From a bacterium (lineage in GTDB: Bacteria > JAJVIF01), in the NCBI GenBank assembly GCA_022072165.1, contig JAJVIF010000003.1, forward strand, positions 124,001-188,000: 64,000 bases of DNA, given 5' to 3'. The notes under the pieces are model-generated. The model did no database searches. It saw only the letters and a program-made list of their open reading frames with translations, and was not told where the DNA came from. Below, one piece after another: positions 1 to 8,874 of this stretch. A program made the translations under genes and the position numbers. Positions within the stretch are counted from its first letter, which is position 1. Each line of letters begins with the position of its first letter.

Positions 1-836
1 CGCCACGCTCCACACTGGTGCTCGACAATCTCATTCATGGATTCTGGGTGCCCCGACATCCCGGAGCTCTTGAATATGAGTACGAACGGCTCTATGCCGC
101 ACTGACGGAAGCCTTTGTTGATCGCGTGGGGACCCCACCCGCTGCTGCACTTTTCATCGGTGGTGGGGCATACACATTCCCCCGGTGGGTTGAGCAAAGG
201 TGGCCCTCGACACGCAACGTGGTCTCGGAAATCGATCCGGCAGTCGTGGAAGCCAATCATGTCGCGCTGGGCTTAGCCCGGGACACTGCCATCGAGAGCC
301 GGGTCGGCGATGCGCGACAGGGGCTGGCGAAAGAGCCGCCCGGTACGTACACCATCATCTACGGCGATGCCTTCCACGACTTCATGGTCCCCTGGCATCT
401 GACGACGGTCGAATTCACGGAGCATCTGCATCAGATGCTGGCCGACGACGGGCTGTATCTGATGAACATCATCGATCTGTACGACCCCTCCGATTTGCGG
501 GTCGCCCGGTTCGCAGGTTCGCTCTATCGCACCTGCGCCGAGGTCTTCGGCGACGATGCGGTCAGTCTCTGGGTCTGCCTGGGGGTTGTGGATGCCGGAC
601 CAGGCTCCCCTCGTCGAACCACCTACGTTCTTGCTGCCGCCAAAGGCGATGCTGCGAAAAGTCTGCTGACCCTGGAGCCGCCGAAGGACTCCGGCGGCGA
701 AGCCGGCTCACCCTTCTGGGCCAAACGGATCCCCGATGCAGCCGCCAAAGCGCTGGCGGCGCAAAGCCCGCTCCTCACCGATGATTTCGCGCCGGTGGAG
801 CAGTTCCTGGCGCGTGTCGCCGCGAGTCGCGGATGA
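1..836 (+). CDS. Spermidine-synthase-like protein, 5' end outside window
   Basis: C-terminal part of a SAM/decarboxy-SAM-binding fold of the spermidine synthase (SpeE) superfamily. The reading frame is open to the left edge, and the residues before the first GTG (position 18) still align with the next gene (RSTLVLDNLIHGFW against RTLQLVLDHLVHGYI), so position 18 is probably not the true start. Visible motifs are the glycine-rich loop FIGGGAYTFPRW, the nucleotide-binding acidic residue in SEIDP, and YGDAFHDF, equivalent to the catalytic-Asp segment. It ends in ATGA, overlapping the next start by 4 bases, so the two are translationally coupled. Since the neighbour carries an N-terminal membrane domain, this gene may also have one beyond the edge. 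A real aminopropyltransferase activity is not shown; many such fused proteins have unknown substrates. Confidence 0.75.
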   Translation, partial: PRSTLVLDNLIHGFWVPRHPGALEYEYERLYAALTEAFVDRVGTPPAAALFIGGGAYTFPRWVEQRWPSTRNVVSEIDPAVVEANHVALGLARDTAIESRVGDARQGLAKEPPGTYTIIYGDAFHDFMVPWHLTTVEFTEHLHQMLADDGLYLMNIIDLYDPSDLRVARFAGSLYRTCAEVFGDDAVSLWVCLGVVDAGPGSPRRTTYVLAAAKGDAAKSLLTLEPPKDSGGEAGSPFWAKRIPDAAAKALAAQSPLLTDDFAPVEQFLARVAASRG

Positions 837-2524
837 CAGCCCCCGCTCCGTCCCGTCCATCGCTGCTGGTGCCCTATCTCCTCGCGTTCATGGCGGGCTT
901 CCAGATTCTGGTGGTCGAGATGGTGGCGGGGCGCTACATCAATCTCTATCTGGGGTCATCGCTCTATGGCTGGACCACGCTCATCGGGGTGGTCCTGGGT
1001 GGGGTGAGCTTCGGCAACATCATTGGTGGCTGGCTCGCGACCAAACCGGATGTCCGCTACCACCTGGGACTCGCCTGCCTGATGAGCGCGTTGCTGATCC
1101 TGGTGATCCTGCGGATCAATCCGATCCTGAGCTACGCCGTCACGGACATGGAAGGCATCGACTGGGCGGTGCGGGTGGTACTGGTCGTAGGCGCACTGCT
1201 GTTTGTCCCGTCTGTCGCCATGGGGCTGATTAGTCCGATGGCGGCTCGCTGGGCGCTCTCGCTGGCTCCGGAACGTCCTGGAGAATTGCTTGGGACCATG
1301 AGCGCCCTTGGGACCTGGGGCGCGATCATGGGTGCGTTCCTCCCCGGCTTCTTTCTCATCGCCTGGATGGGGACTGCGAGCCTCCTGCTGACTTTGATGT
1401 GCCTGATGGGGCTCCTGGGACTCTGGCTCCTGGGGGCACCGACCCTGCGTCTTGGCCCGCTGCCCACCGGCTGGCTGGCGATGGGGCTGGTGGTTTGCGG
1501 GATGCTCTGGGTCTGGCCGCTACCAGGGCGTGAAGCGACCCTCCGGGCCGCCCAACTCCGCTGGTTCAATCCGGCCGATGCACCGGCAGATGTGATCTAT
1601 GTCGAGGAAAGTGATTACTTCACCATCAAAGTGGTCGCCGACCAGCCGGATGCAGAGCATCGGACATTGCAACTGGTACTCGATCACCTCGTTCATGGCT
1701 ACATTGTCGAAGGGGAGCCGACGCAGCTGGAGTACTCCTATGAGCACATCTACAGTTGGGTGACCCGTCGCTGGGCCCATCGCGAAGCCTCGCGTCATCC
1801 CGACAAGCCGGTCCCGATGCGAGCTCTCTACCTGGGAGGCGGGTCTTATACCTTCCCCCGGTGGGTTGAGATTCGGTTTCCGGGAGCGGAGCAGCTGGTG
1901 TCGGAAATTGATCCCCGAGTGACTGAAACGGTCTACAGCCAGATGGGCCTGCCCCGGGACACCTCGATCCGGAGCCGGACTGAGGATGCCCGGCGCGTGG
2001 TCGAGACCGAGATCCCCGGGAGCTGGGATCTGATCTTCGGCGACGCGTTCAATGGCTTTTCGGTGCCGTATCACCTGACAACGCTGGAATTCACTCATTC
2101 GGTCCGCAACCTGTTGGCCCCCGGCGGGGTCTATCAGCTCAATGTGATCGATCTCTATGATCCCCTGCGACCAGAGCGGGGCCGCTTCGTCGCGAGCATG
2201 GTCCGGACTTTGGCGGCGGTCTTTGGTGCGGAGCATCTCGCGGTCTGGGTCGATGCGGAGATCCCGCTTACCAGCAGCGGCGCGGGGCGGACGACCTATG
2301 TCATTGTGGCGACCACAGATGCGTTGTCTTTGGACAATTTGGGGGATCCCAAATGGGATGTCCCGCCATCGCCAGGGCAGGCCATGCGCCCGATGATCCG
2401 GCTGCCGGAGTCAGCCCTGGGCACCTGGCTGGAGGTCGGGACACTCCTGACGGACGATTTCTGTCCGGTGGACCAGCTCCTGGCTCCGGTGGCTGCCACC
2501 CGGGCGGAAATCAAAGAGGAGTAA
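833..2524 (+). CDS. Membrane-fused spermidine-synthase-like protein
   Basis: 563 residues. The first ~230 form a polytopic membrane domain of hydrophobic segments (for example PYLLAFMAGFQILVVEMVAG and VLVVGALLFVPSVAMGLISP), like the transporter-type domain of fused spermidine-synthase proteins. Residues ~255-555 form the SpeE-like Rossmann domain with YLGGGSYTFPRW, VSEIDPRV, and FGDAFNGFSVPYHLTTLEF at the position of the family's catalytic Asp loop. The start ATG overlaps the stop of the preceding paralogue (ATGA). Tandem fused copies suggest duplication. The substrate and the role of the membrane part are unknown; polyamine synthesis is possible but not proven. Confidence 0.8.
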   Translation: MTAPAPSRPSLLVPYLLAFMAGFQILVVEMVAGRYINLYLGSSLYGWTTLIGVVLGGVSFGNIIGGWLATKPDVRYHLGLACLMSALLILVILRINPILSYAVTDMEGIDWAVRVVLVVGALLFVPSVAMGLISPMAARWALSLAPERPGELLGTMSALGTWGAIMGAFLPGFFLIAWMGTASLLLTLMCLMGLLGLWLLGAPTLRLGPLPTGWLAMGLVVCGMLWVWPLPGREATLRAAQLRWFNPADAPADVIYVEESDYFTIKVVADQPDAEHRTLQLVLDHLVHGYIVEGEPTQLEYSYEHIYSWVTRRWAHREASRHPDKPVPMRALYLGGGSYTFPRWVEIRFPGAEQLVSEIDPRVTETVYSQMGLPRDTSIRSRTEDARRVVETEIPGSWDLIFGDAFNGFSVPYHLTTLEFTHSVRNLLAPGGVYQLNVIDLYDPLRPERGRFVASMVRTLAAVFGAEHLAVWVDAEIPLTSSGAGRTTYVIVATTDALSLDNLGDPKWDVPPSPGQAMRPMIRLPESALGTWLEVGTLLTDDFCPVDQLLAPVAATRAEIKEE

Positions 2525-2548
2525 CAGGCACGAGGCTGTCACATTCCG

Positions 2549-2554
2549 TATAAT
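2549..2554 (+). promoter_or_regulatory. Candidate -10 box TATAAT upstream of first large lipoprotein
   Basis: A perfect TATAAT lies in the 207-base gap between the spermidine-synthase-like gene and the lipoprotein start at 2732. I see no good TTGACA-like partner 16-18 bases upstream, so the assignment rests on the -10 alone. It would give a leader of about 170 bases. Confidence 0.4.
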
Positions 2555-2731
2555 CCTGCATGCGATCCGAGTTCGCGTGGTACAGGCACCCTGGGACTTC
2601 CGGATCAATCTCCGTCGCTGGGCACTTACTGCAGGAATCACTCCCGGCACTCATTGCGGGTTGGTGCGCCCAACGACTCCGCTCCCGTTAGCGGGGGCTA
2701 CATCGAGCATAGTCGAGGAGGCATCACACTC

Positions 2732-5602
2732 ATGGCACGGATGTGCTTGTGGGGGCTGACCGCAGTGGTCGCCTTCACCCTCGCCGCAGGTTGTAGCGGC
2801 TCTGATCGAACCACGGCTCCCCCCTCTGCCGGGCAGGGCACCGGGGCGAACCTGACCACCGGCAACAGTCAGGAAGTGCCGGACCTGGTGGCCCGTCACG
2901 AAGCTTTCACCTGGGACCGTACCCCTCATTTCATTGGCCAGGGTGTGCCGTGGATTGCCTCCACGCAGATGCCGGAGTTGGGTGTTCCGGAACTGACCGG
3001 CGCTGTGGCCATGAGTGAGGAAGGCCGCACGCAGGGGAGCCTCGGGGTCTTCACACTGAAGATCGACGAAGACCTGAATGCGTATGTCGAGACTCCCCGC
3101 GAGTCGCAGGCGCAGGGCGATCACTATCTGCTGGGCGTCCGGCAGTTCTTCCAGTCGCGGCATATCCGCGTCCGGCAGATCGTCCGCAACGGATCACTGC
3201 TGGATGTGACTCTGCGGTTCACGCATCCGATTCCGTTGCCGGCGAACCTGACTCCGCCGCCGACGGCCCAGAAGCGTCTGGACCTCCACATCTTCAATCT
3301 CTGGGCCGGGATCGTCGTCCCCAATACCCAGACTTTCTTTGCCGGCGCGAACCCAGTCACGACGAATACCACCGTTCTCCGGAATCCCGACACCTACCGC
3401 CCCATCGGCGGCCTGGCGACCCTGCCTCCTGGCAGTGGGTCGGTCCTTCCCGGACGCTGGATTGTCGATTCCTTCGGTGGGCAGAACTTCACCGCCGGGA
3501 CCTATAACGGGACCAACAACGGCTGGAGCACCACCCCCGATCAGCTCGCCCCGCGCGGCTTTGGTGTCGTCCCACAGGGCAGCTCGGTGGATGTCACCTA
3601 CTCCCTCGATCCGGGCGCAATCGCGGGTGGCCTGAGCCTTAACTTCGTGATGCTGGCGGACTACTGCGACCCCCGTGGTGGTGTGACATCCGGTGAGAAG
3701 TTCGCCAACCGCCTCCCGAACCCGCTGGATCCCACTGGCCTGCGCTATGTCCTCCCCTTCGGGGCGGGCGACCTGCAGGATGTGGAAATCCCGAACGTCA
3801 GCTCCCTCGGGCTGGACGGTAGCGTGACCCGCACGGTGTCCGTGCGCGTCACCGACTTCGACGCGGACTTCCCGGCGACGGGGACCTTCCCGAACCCTTC
3901 CAATCTGTCGTTGCTGCCTCGCGCATCCGGCATTCAGAGCGTGTCTGCTTCGTTCCCGAGTCTGGTCTCCAGCGTGATCAACGCAACCGAGGCGACCGGG
4001 TCAGGCTCCGGTTTCCCGGCCGCTCCCAAGATCTATGAGTTCCCGCTCAGCAATCAGCTGGAAGCGGCCGCTGGAACGTACTGGGGCCTCGTCCGGGTCG
4101 TGGACCAGGAAAGCGGACTCACTTCTGGTGCACCGTATTACCAGGTCGACCCGAACCTCGTCCCACTGACCCAGCAGGTCCCAATTGAGGTCTACCAGTC
4201 GCGGTTGGTGACCGTCGCTGGTACTGGTCCCACCGGTCCCAAGACCATCGTGCTGGAAGGCGATGCCGATGATCCCAGCTTCGTCTTCTCCGATGGTGCG
4301 GGAGGCTTTGCACCCTGGGTCGATGACCCGGTGGCCCAGCAGGTGGGTGGTCTGAGCGTCGATGACATCATCGGTGCCCCCATCGTGACCATTCAGGGGC
4401 TGGGCATCTTTGCGGACCCGACCGTCTATGGCCGGGCAGTCCTGAGTGTCTTCTTCGAAGATCCGTCCGCCTCACCGCCGGGGGGCTTCAACATTCCTGG
4501 CTATGGCTTCGGGAACGGGGCCGGCACACTCAGTGCGCCGCGCAGTCAGCGCTTGCTGAACTACATCTCTTCCCGGGCGTTCGCTGGCTCGCTGAGCCCG
4601 AACCCCAACGCCCGCGGCGTCTGGGGCTTCGCAGACCTCGTCACGGATGGCATCAGCACCAACAACGCGTTATGGGGTCGCGGCATCTTCGTGCAATACG
4701 ACGACTATGACCTCTACTACAACGACCGCGCGACCTGGCTGAGCGGCGCGTTCGACGTCGACCGCCTCCTGGTGAGCGAAGTCCACAACGTGGCTCCGGA
4801 AGTCAATCCGGATCATGCCGGTGGCGTGGACCAGACCCTGATGGTCGCTATGGCCACCTCTGATTACGATCGTGGACCGGCCACTCCCCGGGAGATGTAT
4901 GCCAACGACCTGGTCGTGGTCCAGGGTCTGCGCGGCCCCTACAACCCTGCTCAGGAAGCAACTCCGACCATCACCCAGGTGTATGACACGCTGGATTACG
5001 ACGACCCCGCAACCACCGATCCGGAAGCCTGGGGTATCTATCGCTGGGCTGGTCCGACCGCGAACTCCCAGAATCGACCGGACATGGCCGGGGCGGGCGC
5101 CGGCAAGATCAACCCCAAGACCACCCGGGGCGCGGATTTCGCCATCGATGCCGACCGCCTCTTCATCGCTGATGACGCCGACGATTCTGTCGAGGTCTAT
5201 CAGGCGCTCCCCGACGGCCTCCCGCAGCTCCAGACCGACTCCATGAACATGGAGTGGCAGTATCTGGGCGCGACCAGCCAGGCTGGGGCGATCAACAACC
5301 CGCTGGATCTCACCGTGGTCGGCGATGGCAACGGTGCCAGCATCGTCATCGTCCTCGACCTCGGTGGGGCCGATGACTTCTATCGCCTCGTGGCCATGGA
5401 CCCCATGACCCTGGCGGTCATCGGGACCCGCGATCTGGTCACGGACATCACCACCGGCGCGATCTCGATCGGGGCAGACCGCTCCCTGGCGAACGGGCTC
5501 GATGAGACCGCCTTCGCCCTGCTGTGGGATGACCCGGCTGGGGTCAACGCAAACGTTGGTCCGGTCGGTGGCATCTTCTGGTACACCGTCCAGGACAGCT
5601 AG
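2732..5602 (+). CDS. Large secreted lipoprotein, paralogue A
   Basis: 956 residues. The ATG at 2732 is preceded by GAGGAGG (2714-2721) and begins a lipoprotein signal ending LAAGC, so it was chosen over an upstream in-frame codon at 2654. It has no recognised catalytic domain. The body contains a beta-sandwich-like segment (VTLRFTHPIPL followed by RLDLHIFNLWAGIVVP), a Gly/Pro-rich central part, and a C-terminal part with propeller-like strands (RLFIADDADDSVEVYQ, IVIVLDLGGADDFYRLVAMDP). It aligns along most of its length with the next gene, down to the C-terminal LLWDDP and WYT motifs, and more distantly with the gene starting at 61557. It is probably anchored on the cell surface or in the periplasm; function unknown. 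Confidence 0.85.
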   Translation: MARMCLWGLTAVVAFTLAAGCSGSDRTTAPPSAGQGTGANLTTGNSQEVPDLVARHEAFTWDRTPHFIGQGVPWIASTQMPELGVPELTGAVAMSEEGRTQGSLGVFTLKIDEDLNAYVETPRESQAQGDHYLLGVRQFFQSRHIRVRQIVRNGSLLDVTLRFTHPIPLPANLTPPPTAQKRLDLHIFNLWAGIVVPNTQTFFAGANPVTTNTTVLRNPDTYRPIGGLATLPPGSGSVLPGRWIVDSFGGQNFTAGTYNGTNNGWSTTPDQLAPRGFGVVPQGSSVDVTYSLDPGAIAGGLSLNFVMLADYCDPRGGVTSGEKFANRLPNPLDPTGLRYVLPFGAGDLQDVEIPNVSSLGLDGSVTRTVSVRVTDFDADFPATGTFPNPSNLSLLPRASGIQSVSASFPSLVSSVINATEATGSGSGFPAAPKIYEFPLSNQLEAAAGTYWGLVRVVDQESGLTSGAPYYQVDPNLVPLTQQVPIEVYQSRLVTVAGTGPTGPKTIVLEGDADDPSFVFSDGAGGFAPWVDDPVAQQVGGLSVDDIIGAPIVTIQGLGIFADPTVYGRAVLSVFFEDPSASPPGGFNIPGYGFGNGAGTLSAPRSQRLLNYISSRAFAGSLSPNPNARGVWGFADLVTDGISTNNALWGRGIFVQYDDYDLYYNDRATWLSGAFDVDRLLVSEVHNVAPEVNPDHAGGVDQTLMVAMATSDYDRGPATPREMYANDLVVVQGLRGPYNPAQEATPTITQVYDTLDYDDPATTDPEAWGIYRWAGPTANSQNRPDMAGAGAGKINPKTTRGADFAIDADRLFIADDADDSVEVYQALPDGLPQLQTDSMNMEWQYLGATSQAGAINNPLDLTVVGDGNGASIVIVLDLGGADDFYRLVAMDPMTLAVIGTRDLVTDITTGAISIGADRSLANGLDETAFALLWDDPAGVNANVGPVGGIFWYTVQDS

Positions 5603-5625
5603 GAATAGTGCGTCATACTTCGTCA

Positions 5626-5660
5626 ATGCGCTCCGGGAGCAGTCCCGGAGCGCATTTTTG
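5626..5660 (+). terminator. Intrinsic terminator
   Basis: A 13-base perfect stem (ATGCGCTCCGGGA pairing with TCCCGGAGCGCAT) with a 4-base loop, followed by TTTTG, 23 bases after the lipoprotein stop. Confidence 0.9.
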
Positions 5661-5672
5661 TTGGGTCGACAG

Positions 5673-5702
5673 TTGAGGAAACCCTCCGCACACCTGTAGA
5701 AT
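5673..5702 (+). promoter_or_regulatory. Candidate sigma70-type promoter for second lipoprotein
   Basis: TTGAGG (5673-5678), 18 bases, then TAGAAT (5697-5702), just after the terminator of the preceding gene. It would give a leader of about 165 bases before the start at 5874. Confidence 0.45.
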
Positions 5703-5873
5703 CAGAGGGCCAAGCGACTGCTTCACAGGCGAAGCACCCGCTCGCGTCACCGTCCGATTTCCGTCTCGCCTCCCGGCTTACCCCGCGCATTCTCAGGGGT
5801 GGGTGTACCTGTACCAAACTGGTCGCAGGCACGCTGTCAGCGCAGCCATAGGGAGGATTGTCCAGGAGGAATC

Positions 5874-8786
5874 ATGTCCCAGAGTACCCGCTGGGGGGTT
5901 GCGGCATCCGTTGCTGCGCTCCTCTTCGCAGGCTGTTCGGGCGCGGAGAAAAATCCCGTGCAGGATGGCCAGTCCCTGACCAGTCAGGTCATCAAGCGTC
6001 AGTCGAAGTTCGATGCCGTGGTCATGCCCACTGTGGACACTACGGCACCGGTGCAGATTTCCCGCTTCGATCGCAAAGCGCAGGCCGCGCTTCAGGCGAC
6101 CGAGCCGGTGGAAGTCACAGGCGAGGTCGTCTCGCAGCGCCCCGGTCAGGTCATCGGTTCCCTCGGCACCTTCAGCCTGGAAATCGATGAACACCTGAAT
6201 GCCAACGTGGTCTTCCCCCGCACTGCCCAGACTCAGGGCGACAAGTACCTGCTGGGGATTGATCAGTTCTTCCGCCCTGGCAATGTCAAAGTCAAGGGCG
6301 TGGTCCGGAATGGTGACAACCTGAACGTCACCCTGAATTTCAAGCATCCCTTCCCGCGTCCCCTCGACCTGCTGCCGCCTGCGACGGCGACCAAGCGGCT
6401 GGACCTTCATGTCTTTAATGTCTGGGCCGGGCTCATGATTCAGGGGACCGAGGGCTACTTCGGCGGGACCGTCACCACCAACACGTCGGTGCTGATGAAT
6501 GCCGATTCCTATCGTCAGGTCGGCGGTCTGGTGACCCTCCCCGGCGGTGTGACCGCCAATGTCTTCCCCGGCAAGTGGATCGCCGACAACACGCCGCAGA
6601 ACACCGACCCCGCGCAGGACAACTACGATCCGGCGAACAATGGCTGGGTCGGCACGAACCTGCAGGATCCCCGCGGCTTTGGTGTCTTCCATCAGGGAGA
6701 TTCCGAGGACGTCACGTTTGTTCTGAGCACGTCGGGCAGCCCACTGAATCTCAACTTCGCAGTCCTCGCGGACTATCAGGACCCCCGCGCGACTCCGACC
6801 CCGAAGAACAACCGGCTTCCGGATCCCACGGACCCAACCAAGCTCCGGTACATCCTGCCCTATGGCGCCGGTGACCTGCAGGCCGTCACCACCTCGATCA
6901 ACAACCCGCTGTCCGGGGCGAATCTCGAGACCGTCACGGTGAACATCGTCGACCTCGATGCCGACGCGGGTGTCGCCGGGACCTTCCCGAACAACGCAAA
7001 CCTGAGCGAGATGCCGTTCCCGTCCGGGATTAGCGCCATCGACACCTCGTTCCCGACCGGGATCACCGCCTCCACCCCCAACGAAGCCTCCGGCTCCGGG
7101 AGTGGTATTCCCTCGTCGCCAAAGGTCTGGGAGTTCCAGATCAACAACTCCGGCGCGATCGCCGATGGCACCTACACCGGGCTCATCCGGGTCGTCGACC
7201 AGGAGAATGACAACCTGGCGAGCGAGAACTATGTGCAGCTCGATCCCAACCTGACCCCGCTGGGCACCACCCTGCCGATTCAGGTCTATCAGACGGTCCG
7301 CTTCAATGTCGGCGCGACCTCGGGCGGCTCTGTGACCGTCAACTTCCAGAACTTCCCCTGCGACACCCCTCCGGGTCCGTCCTATGCGTTCAGCCCCGGC
7401 TGGACTGGCCCCTTTGCCACCCAGACTCCCTTCGCGTCTGACCGCGTGATGGGCGTCGCGGTCGATCAGGTGGATGGTCGGGCGTTCCTGACCGCCCACG
7501 GCGCGATGAATCAATTCGGCGGCAACACACAGTGGCGCAACGGCGTCGTCCTGACCACACTGACGGTCAGCCCTGGCCCCCCCTGTTCATCCACGCTGAA
7601 CCGGAGCCTGGTCTCGTTCGGCAACACGGCTGGGGATTTCACTCCCCGCCCGAACAACAACCGCCCCTGGATCATCGGTGATGCCCAGCTGGACCCTGCC
7701 GCTTCCTCCGCCTCAGCCGATGCCTCGCCCTGGGCGCCCTATCCGGCTCCCGTGCCTGCCAGCATCCGCAAGCAGGGTTTCATGGGCTTTGCCGATCTCG
7801 ATACCCCCTGGTGGCTGGCTGAAGCAGCAACCAACGAGTTCCGCCCGCTGATGGCGTACATCTATGACTCCAGCTACTTCATCCAGAATGTAGGTGGCTG
7901 GATCGCCGACTACGCGACCCCCATGGGTGGCGTGCCGCTGCTGTACGCCGACTTCTACGGCACTTCTGGCGCTGACCCGGAGCCCTTCCCGGCTCACAAC
8001 GCTGCGACCAATCAGGCGTACCACGTCGACTCCGCGGTCTATCGTGGCAACCGGCCCCCGAACGGCACCCGGGACCTCAGCGACAACGATCTGGCGCAGC
8101 TGGTCGCCATCCGTGGCACCCAGGTCGGCGCACCGTGGGATTCGCTTCCTTCCAACGCCGATGCCTGGCAGTTCTGGACGCAGGTCGACTACAACGATCC
8201 GCTGACCCCCGCCTTCACCGAGCCCTGGGGTGACTTCGTGGTCCTCCCGACTCTGAACTCGGAAGAAATCGGTGGCACATCCTTCGGTACGGGCCCGGGT
8301 TCTGTGAATCCCGCCACCACCGTCGGTATGGACTTCGGCCGCGTCGGCAACACCCTCTACATCGCGGACTCGACCGATGACTCTGTCGAGCTCTACACCG
8401 ACATGCTGCTGGAAGGCGATGCCGATACCAGCATCTCCTGGACCTACAGCGGTGTGTCGACCCAGCCGGGCGACCTCGTGAACCCCATCGACATCTGCGT
8501 CACCCGCAACAACTACGTTGTGGTGCTCGATCGCGGTGGCGCTGGTGGTACCGACCGCATCGTGATCCTGGACCCCAACACCCTGGCGGTCCTCGGCACT
8601 CGCGATATCGCCAACACCATCGATGGTGAAGTCCCCGCGGGCTCCATCGCGGTGGTTGCTGACGATTCCCTCCTCAATGTCCCGGGCGACGACTCTGCGT
8701 TCGTGGTCCTTTGGGATGACCCGACCGACCTCAGCGGCTTCGGTTCCCTGGGTGGCCTCTACTGGTACACCATCAGCACGAACTAG
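5874..8786 (+). CDS. Large secreted lipoprotein, paralogue B
   Basis: 970 residues. The ATG at 5874 follows CAGGAGGA with good spacing and opens a lipoprotein signal with the lipobox LFAGC; an in-frame start at 5799 lacks these. It is a paralogue of the preceding gene, sharing QGDKYLLGIDQFF, LNVTLNFKHPFPRPLDLLPP, KRLDLHVFNVWAGL, ESGLTSG/ENDNLASENY-type segments, RFVDQE-like strands and the C-terminal LWDDPTDLSGFGSLGGLYWYT. It has its own promoter and terminator, so it is monocistronic. Possible roles are a surface adhesin or a carbohydrate-related envelope protein; neither is shown by the sequence. Confidence 0.85.
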   Translation: MSQSTRWGVAASVAALLFAGCSGAEKNPVQDGQSLTSQVIKRQSKFDAVVMPTVDTTAPVQISRFDRKAQAALQATEPVEVTGEVVSQRPGQVIGSLGTFSLEIDEHLNANVVFPRTAQTQGDKYLLGIDQFFRPGNVKVKGVVRNGDNLNVTLNFKHPFPRPLDLLPPATATKRLDLHVFNVWAGLMIQGTEGYFGGTVTTNTSVLMNADSYRQVGGLVTLPGGVTANVFPGKWIADNTPQNTDPAQDNYDPANNGWVGTNLQDPRGFGVFHQGDSEDVTFVLSTSGSPLNLNFAVLADYQDPRATPTPKNNRLPDPTDPTKLRYILPYGAGDLQAVTTSINNPLSGANLETVTVNIVDLDADAGVAGTFPNNANLSEMPFPSGISAIDTSFPTGITASTPNEASGSGSGIPSSPKVWEFQINNSGAIADGTYTGLIRVVDQENDNLASENYVQLDPNLTPLGTTLPIQVYQTVRFNVGATSGGSVTVNFQNFPCDTPPGPSYAFSPGWTGPFATQTPFASDRVMGVAVDQVDGRAFLTAHGAMNQFGGNTQWRNGVVLTTLTVSPGPPCSSTLNRSLVSFGNTAGDFTPRPNNNRPWIIGDAQLDPAASSASADASPWAPYPAPVPASIRKQGFMGFADLDTPWWLAEAATNEFRPLMAYIYDSSYFIQNVGGWIADYATPMGGVPLLYADFYGTSGADPEPFPAHNAATNQAYHVDSAVYRGNRPPNGTRDLSDNDLAQLVAIRGTQVGAPWDSLPSNADAWQFWTQVDYNDPLTPAFTEPWGDFVVLPTLNSEEIGGTSFGTGPGSVNPATTVGMDFGRVGNTLYIADSTDDSVELYTDMLLEGDADTSISWTYSGVSTQPGDLVNPIDICVTRNNYVVVLDRGGAGGTDRIVILDPNTLAVLGTRDIANTIDGEVPAGSIAVVADDSLLNVPGDDSAFVVLWDDPTDLSGFGSLGGLYWYTISTN

Positions 8787-8818
8787 GCTGACTCTGGTCC
8801 TCGGATCTCTGCAAACCA

Positions 8819-8856
8819 CAGCGGGCAGGACGCAAGTCCTGCCCGCTGCTGTTTTT
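8819..8856 (+). terminator. Intrinsic terminator
   Basis: A 13-base stem CAGCGGGCAGGAC / GTCCTGCCCGCTG closed by a GCAA (GNRA-type) tetraloop and followed by a T-run at 8852-8856. It sits between convergent genes and could also slow minus-strand transcripts. Confidence 0.9.
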
Positions 8857-8874
8857 CGATTCTGGGAAGAGCGA

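Noticed and set aside
4670-5626. 318-codon minus-strand ORF antisense to the first lipoprotein
   Set aside because: Low-complexity GC-rich frame opposite a gene with signal peptide, SD and terminator; no recognisable domain.
5793-7514. 573-codon minus-strand ORF antisense to the second lipoprotein
   Set aside because: Opposite the reading frame that has the signal sequence and paralogy; composition typical of a shadow frame in GC-rich DNA.
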